Below are positions 1-10,791 of a stretch of 64,000 nucleotides of DNA, piece by piece; positions within the stretch are counted from its first letter, which is position 1, and each line of letters begins with the position of its first letter. A program made the position numbers and the translations under genes. The notes beneath the pieces are model-generated. The model made no database searches. It was not told where the DNA came from and saw only the letters and a list, made by a program, of their open reading frames with translations. Source of the stretch: Brassica napus (taxonomy: Eukaryota; Streptophyta; Magnoliopsida; Brassicales; Brassicaceae); the NCBI RefSeq assembly GCF_020379485.1, contig NC_063452.1, positions 41,407,148 through 41,471,147 of the forward strand, in the 5' to 3' direction.

Positions 1-935
1 AGCTTCAGATAACTCATCAATACATGATTTTTCCAAATTATATTATGTCTTCACTTTCATCATGCACAATGTAAGATACAAATGAGAAATTCATTTTTCA
101 CACCAACGTAAAGCTGTTGAATTGTCATTTCAAATGCTTGAAAGCACTATCATGAAGTGACTCTTCATTGATGGTCTCTTCTATAGGTTCAGAGATGTGG
201 TGCTATGTCTTCTCCCATGTAATCATATGCTTCAGAACCATGATGGTAACCATAATATTCAACATTCCTAGTACTATCCTCCCACATTTTCGTCAGCCGA
301 CAATTCCTTTGCCCCAGAACTCTCACCAACATCATAAAATTTTTCTCCATGACTCGTCTATATATAGTAATTTCTCTAAATCTAGACGAGAAAATATGTC
401 TTGAAACGATTTTTGCATCCATGTTTTTCACATTTTTGCATCACGCATAGACACAATAAAGTATTACTCTTTCGATAAGATGTTTCATTTGAAGAAAATA
501 GAATAAAAGTGTTACTACCTTGATATAAACATTTGAAATACAATTATTTTCTGGATCAACTCTCTGATCCATCCACTCTCTCGACTGAAAATATAACGAC
601 ATAATCCTTGTTCAAAAGAAAAACATCATCTGCTTACAATTTTTTTGTTATATCCTCAAATGAAAAATATTTTGTCGAGAAGTTTAATTATATAGTTGAT
701 ACCATCTCCAATCTATCCACGTATAAACGTGGTTATTTTTGAAATTTATCCCTCATTATATATTCTCCGACATAGACAGAAAAATGACGTTGAAAATTAG
801 TCATTGTTTCGCCTTAACCGCGGTATATAGTTTTTGATGATTCGACGAGACAACACATTGCCACTGATATGTTGGTGGAAAATTTGAAAACTATAACCAC
901 CTAAATGACATGGAAAAACCATGACTTAAATATTA
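1..935. other. AT-rich intergenic DNA, no gene seen
   Basis: No open frame of convincing length or composition is present, and the short frames at 168-431 are antisense shadows of each other. The part at about 700-930 carries short CGTGG/CCACG words and ends in the same 20-odd bases that precede the second MITE copy at 7270-7291. It therefore belongs to an older dispersed repeat that hosts the MITE. Confidence 0.6.
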
Positions 936-1610
936 AGACATCTCTAATCCATAACACTGAAAACTACACTATTTTAATGTATTTTTAACACTAAAAAATA
1001 TTTTTCTCCAACCATAACACCAAAACTCTATTTTATTATTATATAATTAAACTAAATTTTTTATTATTATTTAATATATAAAATAAATTAATTTTGTTAT
1101 GTAATTATATTGCACAAAAATATATCACATGTAATTATTTTTAAATAAATATTTACAATTTTAACATATCTATTCTATTAAAACAGTAACATGACCTATT
1201 GATATAGGTGTGGTCCAACTATTTTAATATAATTATTAAAATCTCTTATTAATCATTTAAGATAAATATTATACAAAGAAAAACATATATATGACTAAAA
1301 ACACAAATATAAAAATTAAATTTCAACAAAAATGTAAAACAAAAACTATATTCGTCCTTTTAAGGGCGGCTCAAAATCTAGTAACAATATTAAAATTATT
1401 AATTAAAATAAACTATTTCAATATATGTAATATATTGATTTTATTTATTCATTTAACTATTTTATATGTATTTATTTTGCCTCTAATAATTATTAAACTA
1501 ATATTTATTAATAAAAGTAAAATGAATAGTATTTTGTATTGTGAATAGTAGTGTATAAACAGTGTTTAGTGTTGTGAATAGTAACACGCCAAATTTTTGT
1601 TTCAAAATCA
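936..1610 (+). mobile_element. Harbinger-like MITE, copy 1, right end decayed, split by a Helitron
   Basis: The sequence from GACATCTCTAATCCATAA onward aligns with 7292-7878 through the words AACACTGAAAA, CTCCAACCATAACACC, GTGAATAGTAGTGTAT and AACACGCCAAATTT. The left end is preceded by TTA, a typical PIF/Harbinger target. The right terminal inverted repeat seen in copy 2 is missing or heavily decayed after about 1600. A 213 bp Helitron lies inside at 1169-1381. No coding capacity is seen. Confidence 0.7.
1169..1381 (+). mobile_element. Short non-autonomous Helitron inside the MITE
   Basis: It begins with TC (TCTATTCTATTAAAACAG) and ends with CTAG. A hairpin (CGTCCTT/AAGGGCG, one mismatch, 2-base loop) at 1353-1368 ends 13 bases before the terminus. 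It lies exactly between A (1168) and T (1382), with no target duplication, as expected for a Helitron. The related MITE at 7292-7878 supplies the empty site between 7516 and 7517. No Rep/helicase is encoded. Confidence 0.85.
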
Positions 1611-1929
1611 CGTAATGGTATTTTGTTATTACCTAATGAATCATTATCTATTTTTATTTTATAGAAAATGATATATGAAATAGTAAGAGAAGTCTGTATA
1701 TATATTTCGACTAAATCAAAAATGGGGGATTTGCCAAAAATGATTCAAAACTAGATTTTGAATACAAAAGTGTATCCCAAATTCAATCAAATGCAAAAGT
1801 AACTCAAAAGCCTAGTGAATTTACAACAGCCCCCTTATGAACAAATAAAAAACATGTATTCAATTTTACCATTATAACCTTCCGTTGGAGAAGACTTCTT
1901 TGTAAGTCTTCTCTAAGATGACTTCTTTG

Positions 1930-3060
1930 TAAGTCTTCTCGTTCAGTAGATCTTAAAAATAATTTTATAAAAAATATTTTGATGGGTAAAAAATTGAAAT
2001 CATGTAATAATAAAAATTTCTCAATGATGTAAATTTAGTTCATCTGAAATTGAATTATTTTCAACATAGATGAGTGAATGTATATTGGCTCATGAGTCAT
2101 TGGTTTAGGGTTTGGTAACATATGTTATAGTTTTGTATGCATCTTTATGGTTAGATTCTGAAATCTTACCTTCATTTTTTTCTTTTTCAAATTGACACAT
2201 ATATGTTTAGTAACTATCTAATAACTTGATTTAAACACTTTCTAAGTTTTTTTTTAAGTTTAAGAAAATGTTTTTTTCATAGTTAATTGATTTTAGGGTC
2301 TGGAAGATTCACAGAAGACTTAAAAAGAAGTTTTCAGACACATCCCGCCTAAATTTTAGTAGAATTTATGGTTCCCGCCTAAATTTTGGAATAATTTAGG
2401 TTTCCCGCCTAAATCAAAGTCTTCCATAAGTCTTCCAAGAGTCTTCCATAGTCTTCCAGGAGTCTTCCATAAGTCTTCCAAAGAAAGTCTTCTCATGGAA
2501 TATATCTTAAAAATAATTTAAAATTTTTATAAAAATTATTTTCATGGTTTAAAATTTGAAATCATGTAATAATAAATATTTTTCAACGATGTAAATTTAG
2601 TTTATATGAAATTGAATTATTTTCAACATAGATGAGTGAGTGTAGATTGGTTCATGAGTCATTGGTTTAGGGTTTGGTAACATATGTTATAGTATTGTTG
2701 GTATCTTTAGGGTTAGATTTAAAATTTTATCTTCATTTTTTTTCTTTTTCAAATTGACCTATACATATTTAGGAACTATCGAATAATTTGATTTAAACAC
2801 TTTCTAAGTTTTTTTAAGTTTAAAATAGTTTTTTTTGCATAGTTATTTGGTTTTAGGGTCTAGAAGACTCACAGAAAACTTAAAAAGAAGTCTTCCGTCA
2901 CATCGCGCCTAAATTTAAGTAAAATTTAGGGTTCCCGCCTAAATTTTGGAATAATTTAGGCTTCCCACCTAAATCAAAGTCTTCCATAAGTCTTCCATGA
3001 GTCTTACATAAGTCTTCCATGAGTCTTCCATAAGTCTTCCAGAAGTCTTCTGGGTCAAAA
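1930..3060 (+). repeat. Two-copy tandem duplication, unit about 560 bp
   Basis: Landmarks recur 560-562 bases apart: TGAAATCATGTAATAATAAA at 1995 and 2557, the CCGCCTAAATTT blocks at 2344 and 2903, and CATGAGTCATTGGTTTAGGG in both. Each unit ends in a cluster of AGTCTTCCATA-type words. The copies differ by scattered substitutions, so the duplication is not recent. Confidence 0.85.
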
Positions 3061-3252
3061 ATATTTGACTTAATTAGAATTTTTGTCTCCATATATAAAG
3101 AAAATTTACACATTCTCTTTCTTCCTCTCAAATGACTGGAACAAAAATGTAATGTTTCTCACTCTAAAACTCTCCAACCTCTCTCTAATCTCAACTTTAT
3201 ATCTATTTCTCACTTTTCTTATGTCTTCTCACTAATTTATCTTATTTTTGCA

Positions 3253-3990
3253 GGTTTTTCATTACATGATTCTCATATTTCACTCTTTCAAAGGTACATC
3301 TCTAAATTTTGGATATGAATTTATGTGTGTGTTTATATGTTAAATTCTAAAAAGCTATAGATTCAACATAGTGTGATAGTTTTTTTTATTTTGTAAGCAT
3401 AAAATTTTCATTTTTGAAGTTTTTCTCTGTTTTGAAGTCAATTGAATGTTTTTGAATTTGCAGGTTTTTTCAGATCTGAGAGACTTTGGAAGACTTCTCA
3501 GAAGACTCTCAGAAGACTCTCGGAAGACTTCTCAGAAGCCTTCTTAGAAAGCATTCTAATGCATTTTATGCTGGAAGACTTCCTGTAGAATACTTCCCAT
3601 GAAGTCTTCAGGAAGTCTTCCGAAGTCTTCTGCCTAAAGTGGTATATAAATTTTGGATATGTATTTTGTGTGTTTTATATATTAGATTCTAAAAAATTAT
3701 AGATTCAACCTAATTTGACTGTTTTGTTTATTATCTAAAAATTTATTTTGAAGTCTTCTCTATTTTGAAGTCATTTGAATGTTTAATATGCAGATTTTTC
3801 AGATCTAAGACTGATTTTGGAAGACTTCTGGGATAATTCTTGGAAGACTCTCGAAAGACTCTCGAAATACTCTCGGAAAACTCTCGGAAGACTTCTTTGG
3901 AAATCTTCTGTATTTTATGCTAGAAGACTTCCCACGAAGTCTTCAGAAAGTCTTCCAAAGTTTTCTGCCCAAAGTGGTACAAAGAGATGA
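3253..3990 (+). other. Exon/intron-like duplicated module of the MULE
   Basis: Three stretches look like exons bordered by splice-like sites. The first is TTTTTGCAG before GTTTTTCATT at 3254. The second runs from TTTGCAG at 3462 to GTG|GTATATAA near 3640. The third follows TATGCAG at about 3791. The stretches from 3304 and 3649 are diverged tandem copies about 345 bp apart; each is an AT-rich intron-like part followed by GAAGACTTC-rich sequence starting TTTTTCAGATCT. A TATA-like box lies near 3094. No long open frame exists, so this would be a non-coding or decayed transcript. Splicing is inferred. Confidence 0.45.
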
Positions 3991-4828
3991 TATAAGTGGA
4001 GTCCAAGCTTATCTATGTTGAGAAATAATATCTAGCTGTGTAATAATTTTGTTTATGGTCTTTTTATGATTTGTATGTGTAATATTTTAGTTGTGAATTA
4101 TTTTGTAAACTTTAAGAGATGTTAATCAAAAGAGTGGTAAATATGTTCATGTTTTGCCAAAAGTACTTGACTTCATTAAAGTTATTGATGCAACATACCA
4201 AAAAATATTTTAATCATTCTACCCGCACATAACAAAACACAACAACACAGAAACTTAGCAAAATTTGCTAAAACTAGGAGAGAAGACTTCTCAAAAAACC
4301 ATAGTCAAATTCACAAAAGATCAAAATTGAATTTTAAGTGAAAGTTGAAATTTTAAATCTCATGGAAGTTAAAAATTGTATCTTATGATGAAGACAACAC
4401 AAACACATAACATCAACTTAATAAAACAAAATCATCAGAAAACTTCTTATGATGTCTTCTACAAGTCTTCTATGAAGAAGACTTACAGAAGACTTTTCCG
4501 TTTATCTAGAAACATTATTAAACATCAATGTTTGTAACTTCATAATTATCACCAATTAAGTTATAAATTCGACTAAGTAGTCTCAATATTGACTAATAAA
4601 CATGAATTAGCAAGAAGATTTTAAAAATTCATTTTAATTTTGGATAAATTTGAAGTTTAATAAAGATTTACGTAGAAGACTTCTTTTGAAGTCAACCACG
4701 AAAGACTTCAAAGGAAGTCTACTCTGTGTAGACTTCAAAAGAAGTCTTCTATTTAGGTAATTTTTGCAATTGCAAATTTACGAAGGAAGACTTCTTAAGA
4801 AGTCTATTCTACAGAAGACATCTTCGGA

Positions 4829-5468
4829 AATATTCCTTTGTAAATATTGGCTTACTTTTGAAATTGAATTTTTTTCGAAATTCCCAGAGAAGTCTTCTCG
4901 GATAAACATGTTACTTTTGAATTTGACCGAAGTTAGTCAGAATTTTGACTTTTTATAGAAGACTTCTAGGGAAGTCTACCTGGAGAATACTTCAGAAGAA
5001 GTCTTCTCTAAGTCTTCCGGAAGTCTTCTCAATGTCGCAAGAAGTCTGCTGGGTTACGTTTTGCAATTGACTATATTTAACTTTTTGAGAGAAGACTTCT
5101 TTAGAAGTCTTCCGTCGGATGACTTCTCTAGAAGTCTTCTCTCGCGGGCAAAGGTTTGACCAAAAACCTAGAATTAAACTCGAGAAGGTCTTCTCATTGA
5201 TATTAAATGTTTTACTATTATTTTTCAATTGCAAAAGTAACCCACGCAGACATCTTCCGGCATTGAGAAGACTTAGGAAAGACTTTCAGAAGACTTTTGT
5301 AGAAGTTTTCTCCAGGAAGACTTCCTTAGAAGCCTTCTACAAAAAGTCAAATTTCTAACCAACTTCGGTCAAATTTAAAAGTAACATGTTTATCCAAGAA
5401 GACTTCTAAAGAAGTCTTCTCTGGGAATTTCGAAATTTTTTGTTTACAAAGGAAAGTCTTCTTCGCCG
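4829..5468. repeat. Large foldback (inverted repeat) centred near 5147
   Basis: The left arm 4829-4970 matches the reverse complement of 5324-5468; shared words include TCCTTTGTAAA, TTCGAAATTCCCAGAGAAG, GGATAAACATGTTACTTTT and TTTGACCGAAGTT. Inner parts also pair: GGGTTACGTTTTGCAATTG at 5049 with CAATTGCAAAAGTAACCC at 5226. RNA read from either strand could form a hairpin with arms of roughly 300 bases. Confidence 0.85.
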
Positions 5469-5989
5469 AACCGATCTGAAAAATAAAATGTAGTTCGCGA
5501 TTTCATACCTTGGACTCGTGAGATAGACTTGCGTGGTTTCTCCAATCACCCAGAACTTCACCACAATAGCTACCTACTCGTTAATCATCAAGAATCGTGA
5601 GCTTATGAACCTTACATAATTTGTAATCAAAATCTTAAGTTTTTTTTATGAATTTTGAGAGAAAGTGTAAGATATGTAGTTTGTGTGGATAGAAAATGAG
5701 AAAGGATGAGAAAAAATCGAAACTTTAGGGCATTAACACTCTCAATTTGGTAGTTCATGGTGGTTAAGGTATTGATGTCAATGGCAAAATTGTAAATATT
5801 TGGTGAAGATGAAGATGGTAAGGTAAAAGCCTTATTTTCGAAAAAAAATAAAAAAAAATAATGGCATTTTGGTGAATAACTAGAACTTCTAGGGTGAATA
5901 GGACAAAACAAAGTTTCAAAAAAAATATAAGTTATTTTTGTGTTTGACTTAAAATTTTGAGTCATTTTTGAAAGAACCCCATCAAAAAT

Positions 5990-6655
5990 ATTATCGTTAT
6001 CTTAATTTTTAAGTTTTTTCTAAATTCTTATAAATTTTTATGTTTTAATTTAATTTATTTTTATTTTAACTAACTTATTTAGGTAGATATTACAAACAAT
6101 ATGAATTTTTAATGAAATCTTTTTAATGTAGTTTTTTTTTTTAATTTTGAATTTGAGAAATAAATTTTAATGTCGAACCAGGTCACTAGTTTTACTGATT
6201 TTGGCAGTTTTTGATCGGATTTGCCGGTTTAATTAAATCTAGTTTTTAATACAACCCGAAACTGGTTAAAAGAGCGAGCCACAGTCCAACTGTTTTGATC
6301 GGCCAGTCCGGAAACACTAGCGTGCACCAATTTATTCATATTTGTAATAACTAAACTTTTCAATTATTTAATATATATATTTTTTAATTATATCTTAGTA
6401 TGTAAAAGGATGCAAAATAAATAATAATGCGTAAAATAATTTGAATATACAATGTTTATAACACGCAAGAGGGGATGTATTCGTGTATGCGAAAGTGATG
6501 GGCTCTGATGTATTTATATTCCTTTGTCTATTTCAAAGAAAAATAACTTATGTGGTTAAAGGTTATGGTTTTACTAAATGGATTTCATCATTCCATAAGC
6601 ATGTTAAGTGATAAGTACTTCATCTGTTTATTAATAATTTGATTTTATTTTGCAG
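5990..6655. other. AT-rich spacer
   Basis: Low-complexity A/T sequence with a short GC-richer patch at 6180-6320 (ACCAGGTCACTAG to CGGAAACACTAGC). No gene or recognisable element end was seen. Confidence 0.5.
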
Positions 6656-6795
6656 GTGGGAACTCCTTGATTGTCAACTCCTTCGCTCAGTTTTTTAATT
6701 ACAGTCCCGAGTGTCATCAAGCTCTTGTTTTTATGCGAGCCTTCCTTCAGCCTAACACCCTCTGCACCGTCTTCGCAGAGAATTTTTATAGTTAA
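6656..6795 (+). pseudogene. Exon-like coding fragment, unrecognised
   Basis: Directly after a good acceptor (TTTTATTTTGCAG, ending 6655) there is a 45-codon open frame from 6658 ending in TAA at 6793-6795. The peptide starts GNSLIVNSFAQFFNYSPECH and ends TVFAENFYS. The stretch is clearly GC-richer than its AT-rich surroundings, as coding sequence would be. I do not recognise the protein. It may be the last exon of a decayed gene or a gene fragment captured by a transposon. No partner exon upstream was identified. Confidence 0.35.
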
Positions 6796-7050
6796 GTTGA
6801 GTGGCTTAATTTGGTAAATATTAAGGAGAAAGTTAGGGTTAATTTTAACTTGTACTTCAGTTTTAATAGATTAGATAAAATAAAAAAACCGGTTTGATCA
6901 ATTTTTTTTTGTTTACTTATCACATGGTTATTATGGGTATGGCTAAAAATAAACTAATTATTTGTTTTACTTGTCATAAAACTAATAATTGTTATGATGG
7001 GTAAAAAAGGAATAAAAAGCTGATCATCAGGACTGTCCCGTTTTTCTTAG

Positions 7051-7222
7051 GTGCAGTATCTTCTCCGTCGTGATTACTTGTATAGTCAGTGAACAAGTTC
7101 CCACGGTTGCCACATTGTCGAGGTTGACATTGCTCCGCCGTAGAATTCGCCGGACAGCAACCGGTAGGAATACCTCTGCAGGAAATATATATTCAGACCT
7201 CCTGGGAGGTGGGAGCATCAAG
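7051..7222 (+). pseudogene. Internal-exon-like fragment, unrecognised
   Basis: A 172-base stretch lies between an acceptor-like TTTTTCTTAG (ending 7050) and a donor (ATCAAG|GTAAAG). It is open throughout in one frame (57 codons from 7052) and richer in CG than its surroundings. The peptide contains VVITCIVSEQVPTVA, an arginine-rich LLRRRIRRTATGR and a Gly-rich SDLLGGGSIK end. The product is not recognised. The downstream MITE-hosting repeat begins within 50 bases of the donor. It could belong to the same broken gene as 6656-6795 or be a captured exon; no later exon is visible. Confidence 0.35.
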
Positions 7223-7291
7223 GTAAAGCTTTCAGATGATATTGTTTTCGTTCTCTTGGTTGTTTATGGCAAAACCATGACTTAAATATTA

Positions 7292-7878
7292 GGACATCTC
7301 TAACCCATAACACTGAAAAATATACCATTTTAGTGTAATTTTAACACTAAAATTTTTTTTTCTCCAACCATAACACCAAAACTCTATTTTATTTTTATAT
7401 AATTAAACTAAATTTTTTATTATTATTTAATATATATATAAAATAAATTAATTTTGTTATGTAATTATATTACACAAAAATATATCACACGTAATTATAT
7501 TTACAATTTTAACATATAACAATATTAAAATGATAAATTAAAATAAAATATTTCAATATATGTAATATATTGATTTTATTTATTCATTTCACTATTTTAT
7601 ATGAATTTATTTTGCCTCTAATAATTATTAAACTAATATTTATTAATATAAGTAAAATGAATAGTATTTTATATTGTGAATAGTAGTGTATGAACAGTGT
7701 TTAGTGTTGTGAATAGTAGTGTATGAACAGTGTTTAGTGTTGTGAATAGTAACACGCCAAATTTAGTGTGGTACTACAGTTTTACACTAAAATGATGTGA
7801 TTTTTGCAGTTTGATTGAAGAGACTTTGGTATAAAAATTACAGTAAAATCGTATTTTGCTGTTGGTTCGGAGATGACC
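7292..7878 (+). mobile_element. Harbinger-like MITE, copy 2, complete
   Basis: The element is 587 bp with inverted ends GGACATCTCTAACCC and, from the other strand, GGTCATCTCCGAACC, flanked by TTA at 7289-7291 and 7879-7881. TTA/TAA duplications and GG(N)CATCTCC-type ends fit PIF/Harbinger. A 39 bp internal unit (GTGAATAGTAGTGTATGAAC and on) is duplicated at 7676-7750, where copy 1 has one. No coding capacity. This copy lacks the Helitron present in copy 1. Confidence 0.8.
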
Positions 7879-7881
7879 TTA

Positions 7882-8170
7882 GCCATAGTATAAACGTGGC
7901 TAATAAAACAACAATGAAGTTTTAATGGCAATATCATGGTTAACATATTATCCACGGTTATTTTCGTGGTTTTTCCATGGTTATTTTCATGGATATATAG
8001 TGGCTAATCTGGTTATATTTATTTTTCTGGTCAAAACGTGGTTATTTTAACTATAGTTTAGCCACGGCTATTCTTAATTATGGCTAAATTGTTAATTGTG
8101 GTTGGTTTGTGGTAAAATTATAACTTTCCTGCTCAGCCACGATTTTTCTATGGCTAACTCATGATTATGT
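7882..8170. repeat. CGTGGTTA/CCACGG-rich repeat flanking the MITE
   Basis: Words of the type CGTGGTTATTTT, CCACGGTTATTT, CCATGGTTATTT and GCCACGGCTA recur about ten times in both orientations. Related words occur at 715-735 and 820-930 beside MITE copy 1, so this is the host repeat of both MITEs. The density of short motifs resembles the subterminal region of a DNA transposon, but no terminal sequence was found. Confidence 0.5.
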
Positions 8171-10334
8171 TGAATGTTTTTATTAATGATTTGACCAAGT
8201 AAATAATAACTTAATTTCTGGTAAAACTTAAATTCAGCTCGATAAATTACTATCAAGCTATCACCGCTTGATTGAATGATGGCCACAAGCTACAACCGAT
8301 GTATTACGTTTTAAGATGAAATTTTCAGAGCATTGCAAATGAAGAGGACCACGAGTAATAAATGAAAGAAAACAACGTAAAGAAAGAAAACTAAATATAA
8401 AGTCATTTTCATAAACAATAAGAGGTGAAAGAGAAGGGGGTGGGGGAGAGAAATAGAGGTCCCGGGAAGTGTCGGGGTGCGAGACGAATGTTGTCCAAAG
8501 TTTAGGGGACAAAAGCCGAAAATAAAAAGTGACGTGGAGACTCATCAAAGTCTTTCTTCAGGCCGTTTTGCATGGTCTTTTTAAAGGTTACGTTTGAGAT
8601 ACATGAAATAAGTTTTATTAAATGTAATTTTTCGCATATTGAATGTATTTCAGAAGTGCATTTAATGATATGAATCTCTCAAATCTCGAAGGGAATGTTT
8701 TCTGGTCGTGTATTGATGCTAACATGAGCTATAATTAATAACACTGATAAGACATATGTGTCTCCTAGTTTTAGAGAGGGTTTATTAATTACGGATTTAT
8801 GAGACAGAAAGTTTTATAGCTTTGATCGTTCTTTTCTTCTCAGCAAATATCGATATAATTATCGGTTTACCAACCAATTAGGATAATAAAGTTTACAACT
8901 TGTTGACAAGAAAAAAAGTTTACAACTTTACGTAGACAAAATCACGTAAACAAATCTTATTTTTACGACTTAATCAATCAGCTTTTAAATTTAAACAGCG
9001 TAGAATGCATATAGGCGTAAAGAAAAAAATACCTAAACCAGACTTTAAAGACAGAAAGATCTTTAGTTTGTTGGCCAAAAAGAAAAAGAAAACATCTTTA
9101 GTCTGTTACATGATTTTTGTTTTTGACTAAATATTTTCTATTACATATTTGGATGTTTTGAAACGAATTATCACACTGAACTAAGAGAAGATAATTATTT
9201 ATCGTAATACAGATACAAATATAAAATTTTAAATTCTACTATGAAGCAATGTTCGGAATTGCGCTAGCTATAATAACTAATAAGTACCGTTGATCTAAGC
9301 CTAGCCCAAAATTAATAAATCGGAAATTAAGCATAAATTATTCAAAGATTCTTTTGATACTTTTATCCATAAACGCGTATATAAATTTAATATGTGAAAA
9401 ATATATGTTGGGAATGTGTGGTCTAGCGGTCTTTTTCCCTGGTTCTTAACCTTCAGAACTCTAGTAAGTAGTAACACCCTTATTGCCATTTTTTGGATTA
9501 TGTTTAATGAAAACAATTTACGATCTTATCTTCTTCTTCTTCCGTTTTTATGTGATTTACAGATCAATATATCGCATTTTTCAGAAAATTTCATGATTTC
9601 ACAATTTTTACAAGTGACTCTTGTAAGTTTTAGTCAAATATAGTATAAAAAATTGATCCATTTCGGTTTAATTATCGTCGTAAAGTAAAATTTTCGTTCC
9701 TGTGTAAAACTTATTGACTTGTATTCTAATCTATTTTTTATTGGTTGAAATGTGATTATGTATATTGATAATGATATTTTTATTTATTAAATATATAAAA
9801 TTAAATATTTTCTTAATCTGTGTACCAAATCTAAAACGATAATTAAAATGAAACATAAAGATAATGATCATGCACTTCAAATTATGATTTTCCAAGCCTG
9901 TTCATTTAACTAGATATAAATGACATTTTAAAGTCATGCATATAAATTAATAAAATATTTTCTTAAAATTTTCAAAACAAAAATATCAATACGTATTTAC
10001 CTAACCACGAATCAACCAATAACTAAATAAAATGCATAATATGAATAGTTTATATAGCAAAAGGAAAATTAGTATATTTTACAATGAAAATTAAAGACGT
10101 CATCTAATTTGGAACAAAGTTTTTTTTTCTGAAACATCAAATATTAGAAAATGGAGAAAATATACTTTGGGTGAAAATGAAAGACACAGATAAAATTTTA
10201 GTGTATTCGACAAATAGACGAAACTTGCTTATGGAATATATATATATACATATTGCCTGTGCATTTTATTGCTGAAAATTGTTTTATGAACAAGAGGATA
10301 AAACAATGAGATGATTATGCAATACAATACATGA
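8171..10334. other. AT-rich intergenic DNA, no gene seen
   Basis: Only short, low-complexity frames are present. The patch at 8400-8560 is GC-richer (purine-rich GGTGGGGGAGAG, then GTCGGGGTGCGAGACG) but has no gene structure I can support. Confidence 0.5.
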
Positions 10335-10791
10335 GAGGTCAGTAAAGTTTCCTAACCAACCGGAGTTGATGGTAGGGTTGTTTAGTGACTATTAGAAATT
10401 AAAATTCATGCATGCTTGATGGTAATTAATCAATAGAAATTAATGTGGAATAAATTAAATTAATGATTCTAGACCAAAAAGTAGCAATGGTTGATTGTTC
10501 AAGAATCATAGGTTATTTCATCATCTTAATCAATAACCTTGACCCTTCTTTTCTTATAATTTCGCCAGTTTGAATTTTGGTTGATTTTTGATGACTTTTT
10601 CATTTTGGCAGTATATATTAAAAACGTACTTATATTTGCTTATAATAGAGAAGTTTGTGTATTCATAGTATTAATAGGTCTCTAGTTCTCTCTAGAGTTG
10701 ATTCTAAAATGTTACAATGACTTTCCATTAGGTTGTGGTATTGTTTACACATTTGGTCAATTGGTGTGTGTATGCAAACGATTGATCAATT

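Larger units (their letters stand above)
1880..5460. repeat. Dispersed array of GAAGACTTC/GAAGTCTTC motifs
   Basis: The near-palindromic words AAGACTTC, GAAGTCTTC and AGAAGACTTCT recur many dozens of times over about 3.6 kb. They occur in both orientations, in runs such as 2425-2500, 2985-3060, 3480-3630, 3830-3970 and 4660-5460. Outside this MULE they are rare in the window. Spacing is irregular, so this is a motif array and not a simple satellite. Confidence 0.85.
1724..5980. mobile_element. 4.26 kb non-autonomous Mutator-like element (MULE)
   Basis: A perfect 9 bp direct repeat, ATCAAAAAT, lies at 1715-1723 and 5981-5989. Just inside, the ends are imperfect inverted repeats. The left end reads GGGGGATTTGCCAAAAATGA, and the right end, read inward on the minus strand, reads GGGGTTCTTTCAAAAATGAC; similarity continues weakly for over 100 bases. 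The 9 bp duplication and G-rich ends fit Mutator-like elements. No MULE transposase is visible. The interior holds dense GAAGACTTC-type words, a 560 bp tandem duplication, splice-bordered modules and a 640 bp foldback. The orientation of any transcript is unknown, though a TATA-like TATATAAAG near 3094 suggests rightward. Confidence 0.82.

Noticed and set aside
5627..5965. 112-codon minus-strand frame inside the right end of the MULE
   Set aside because: Ser/Phe-rich translation of A/T-rich terminal sequence that also forms the inverted repeat; no motif or start context.
9410..9465. tRNA-like box A (GGTCTAGCGGT) and box B-like (GGTTCTTAACC) words, possible SINE head or tRNA
   Set aside because: Spacing between the boxes is too short, box B is poor, there is no cloverleaf, and no poly(A) end or target duplication was found.
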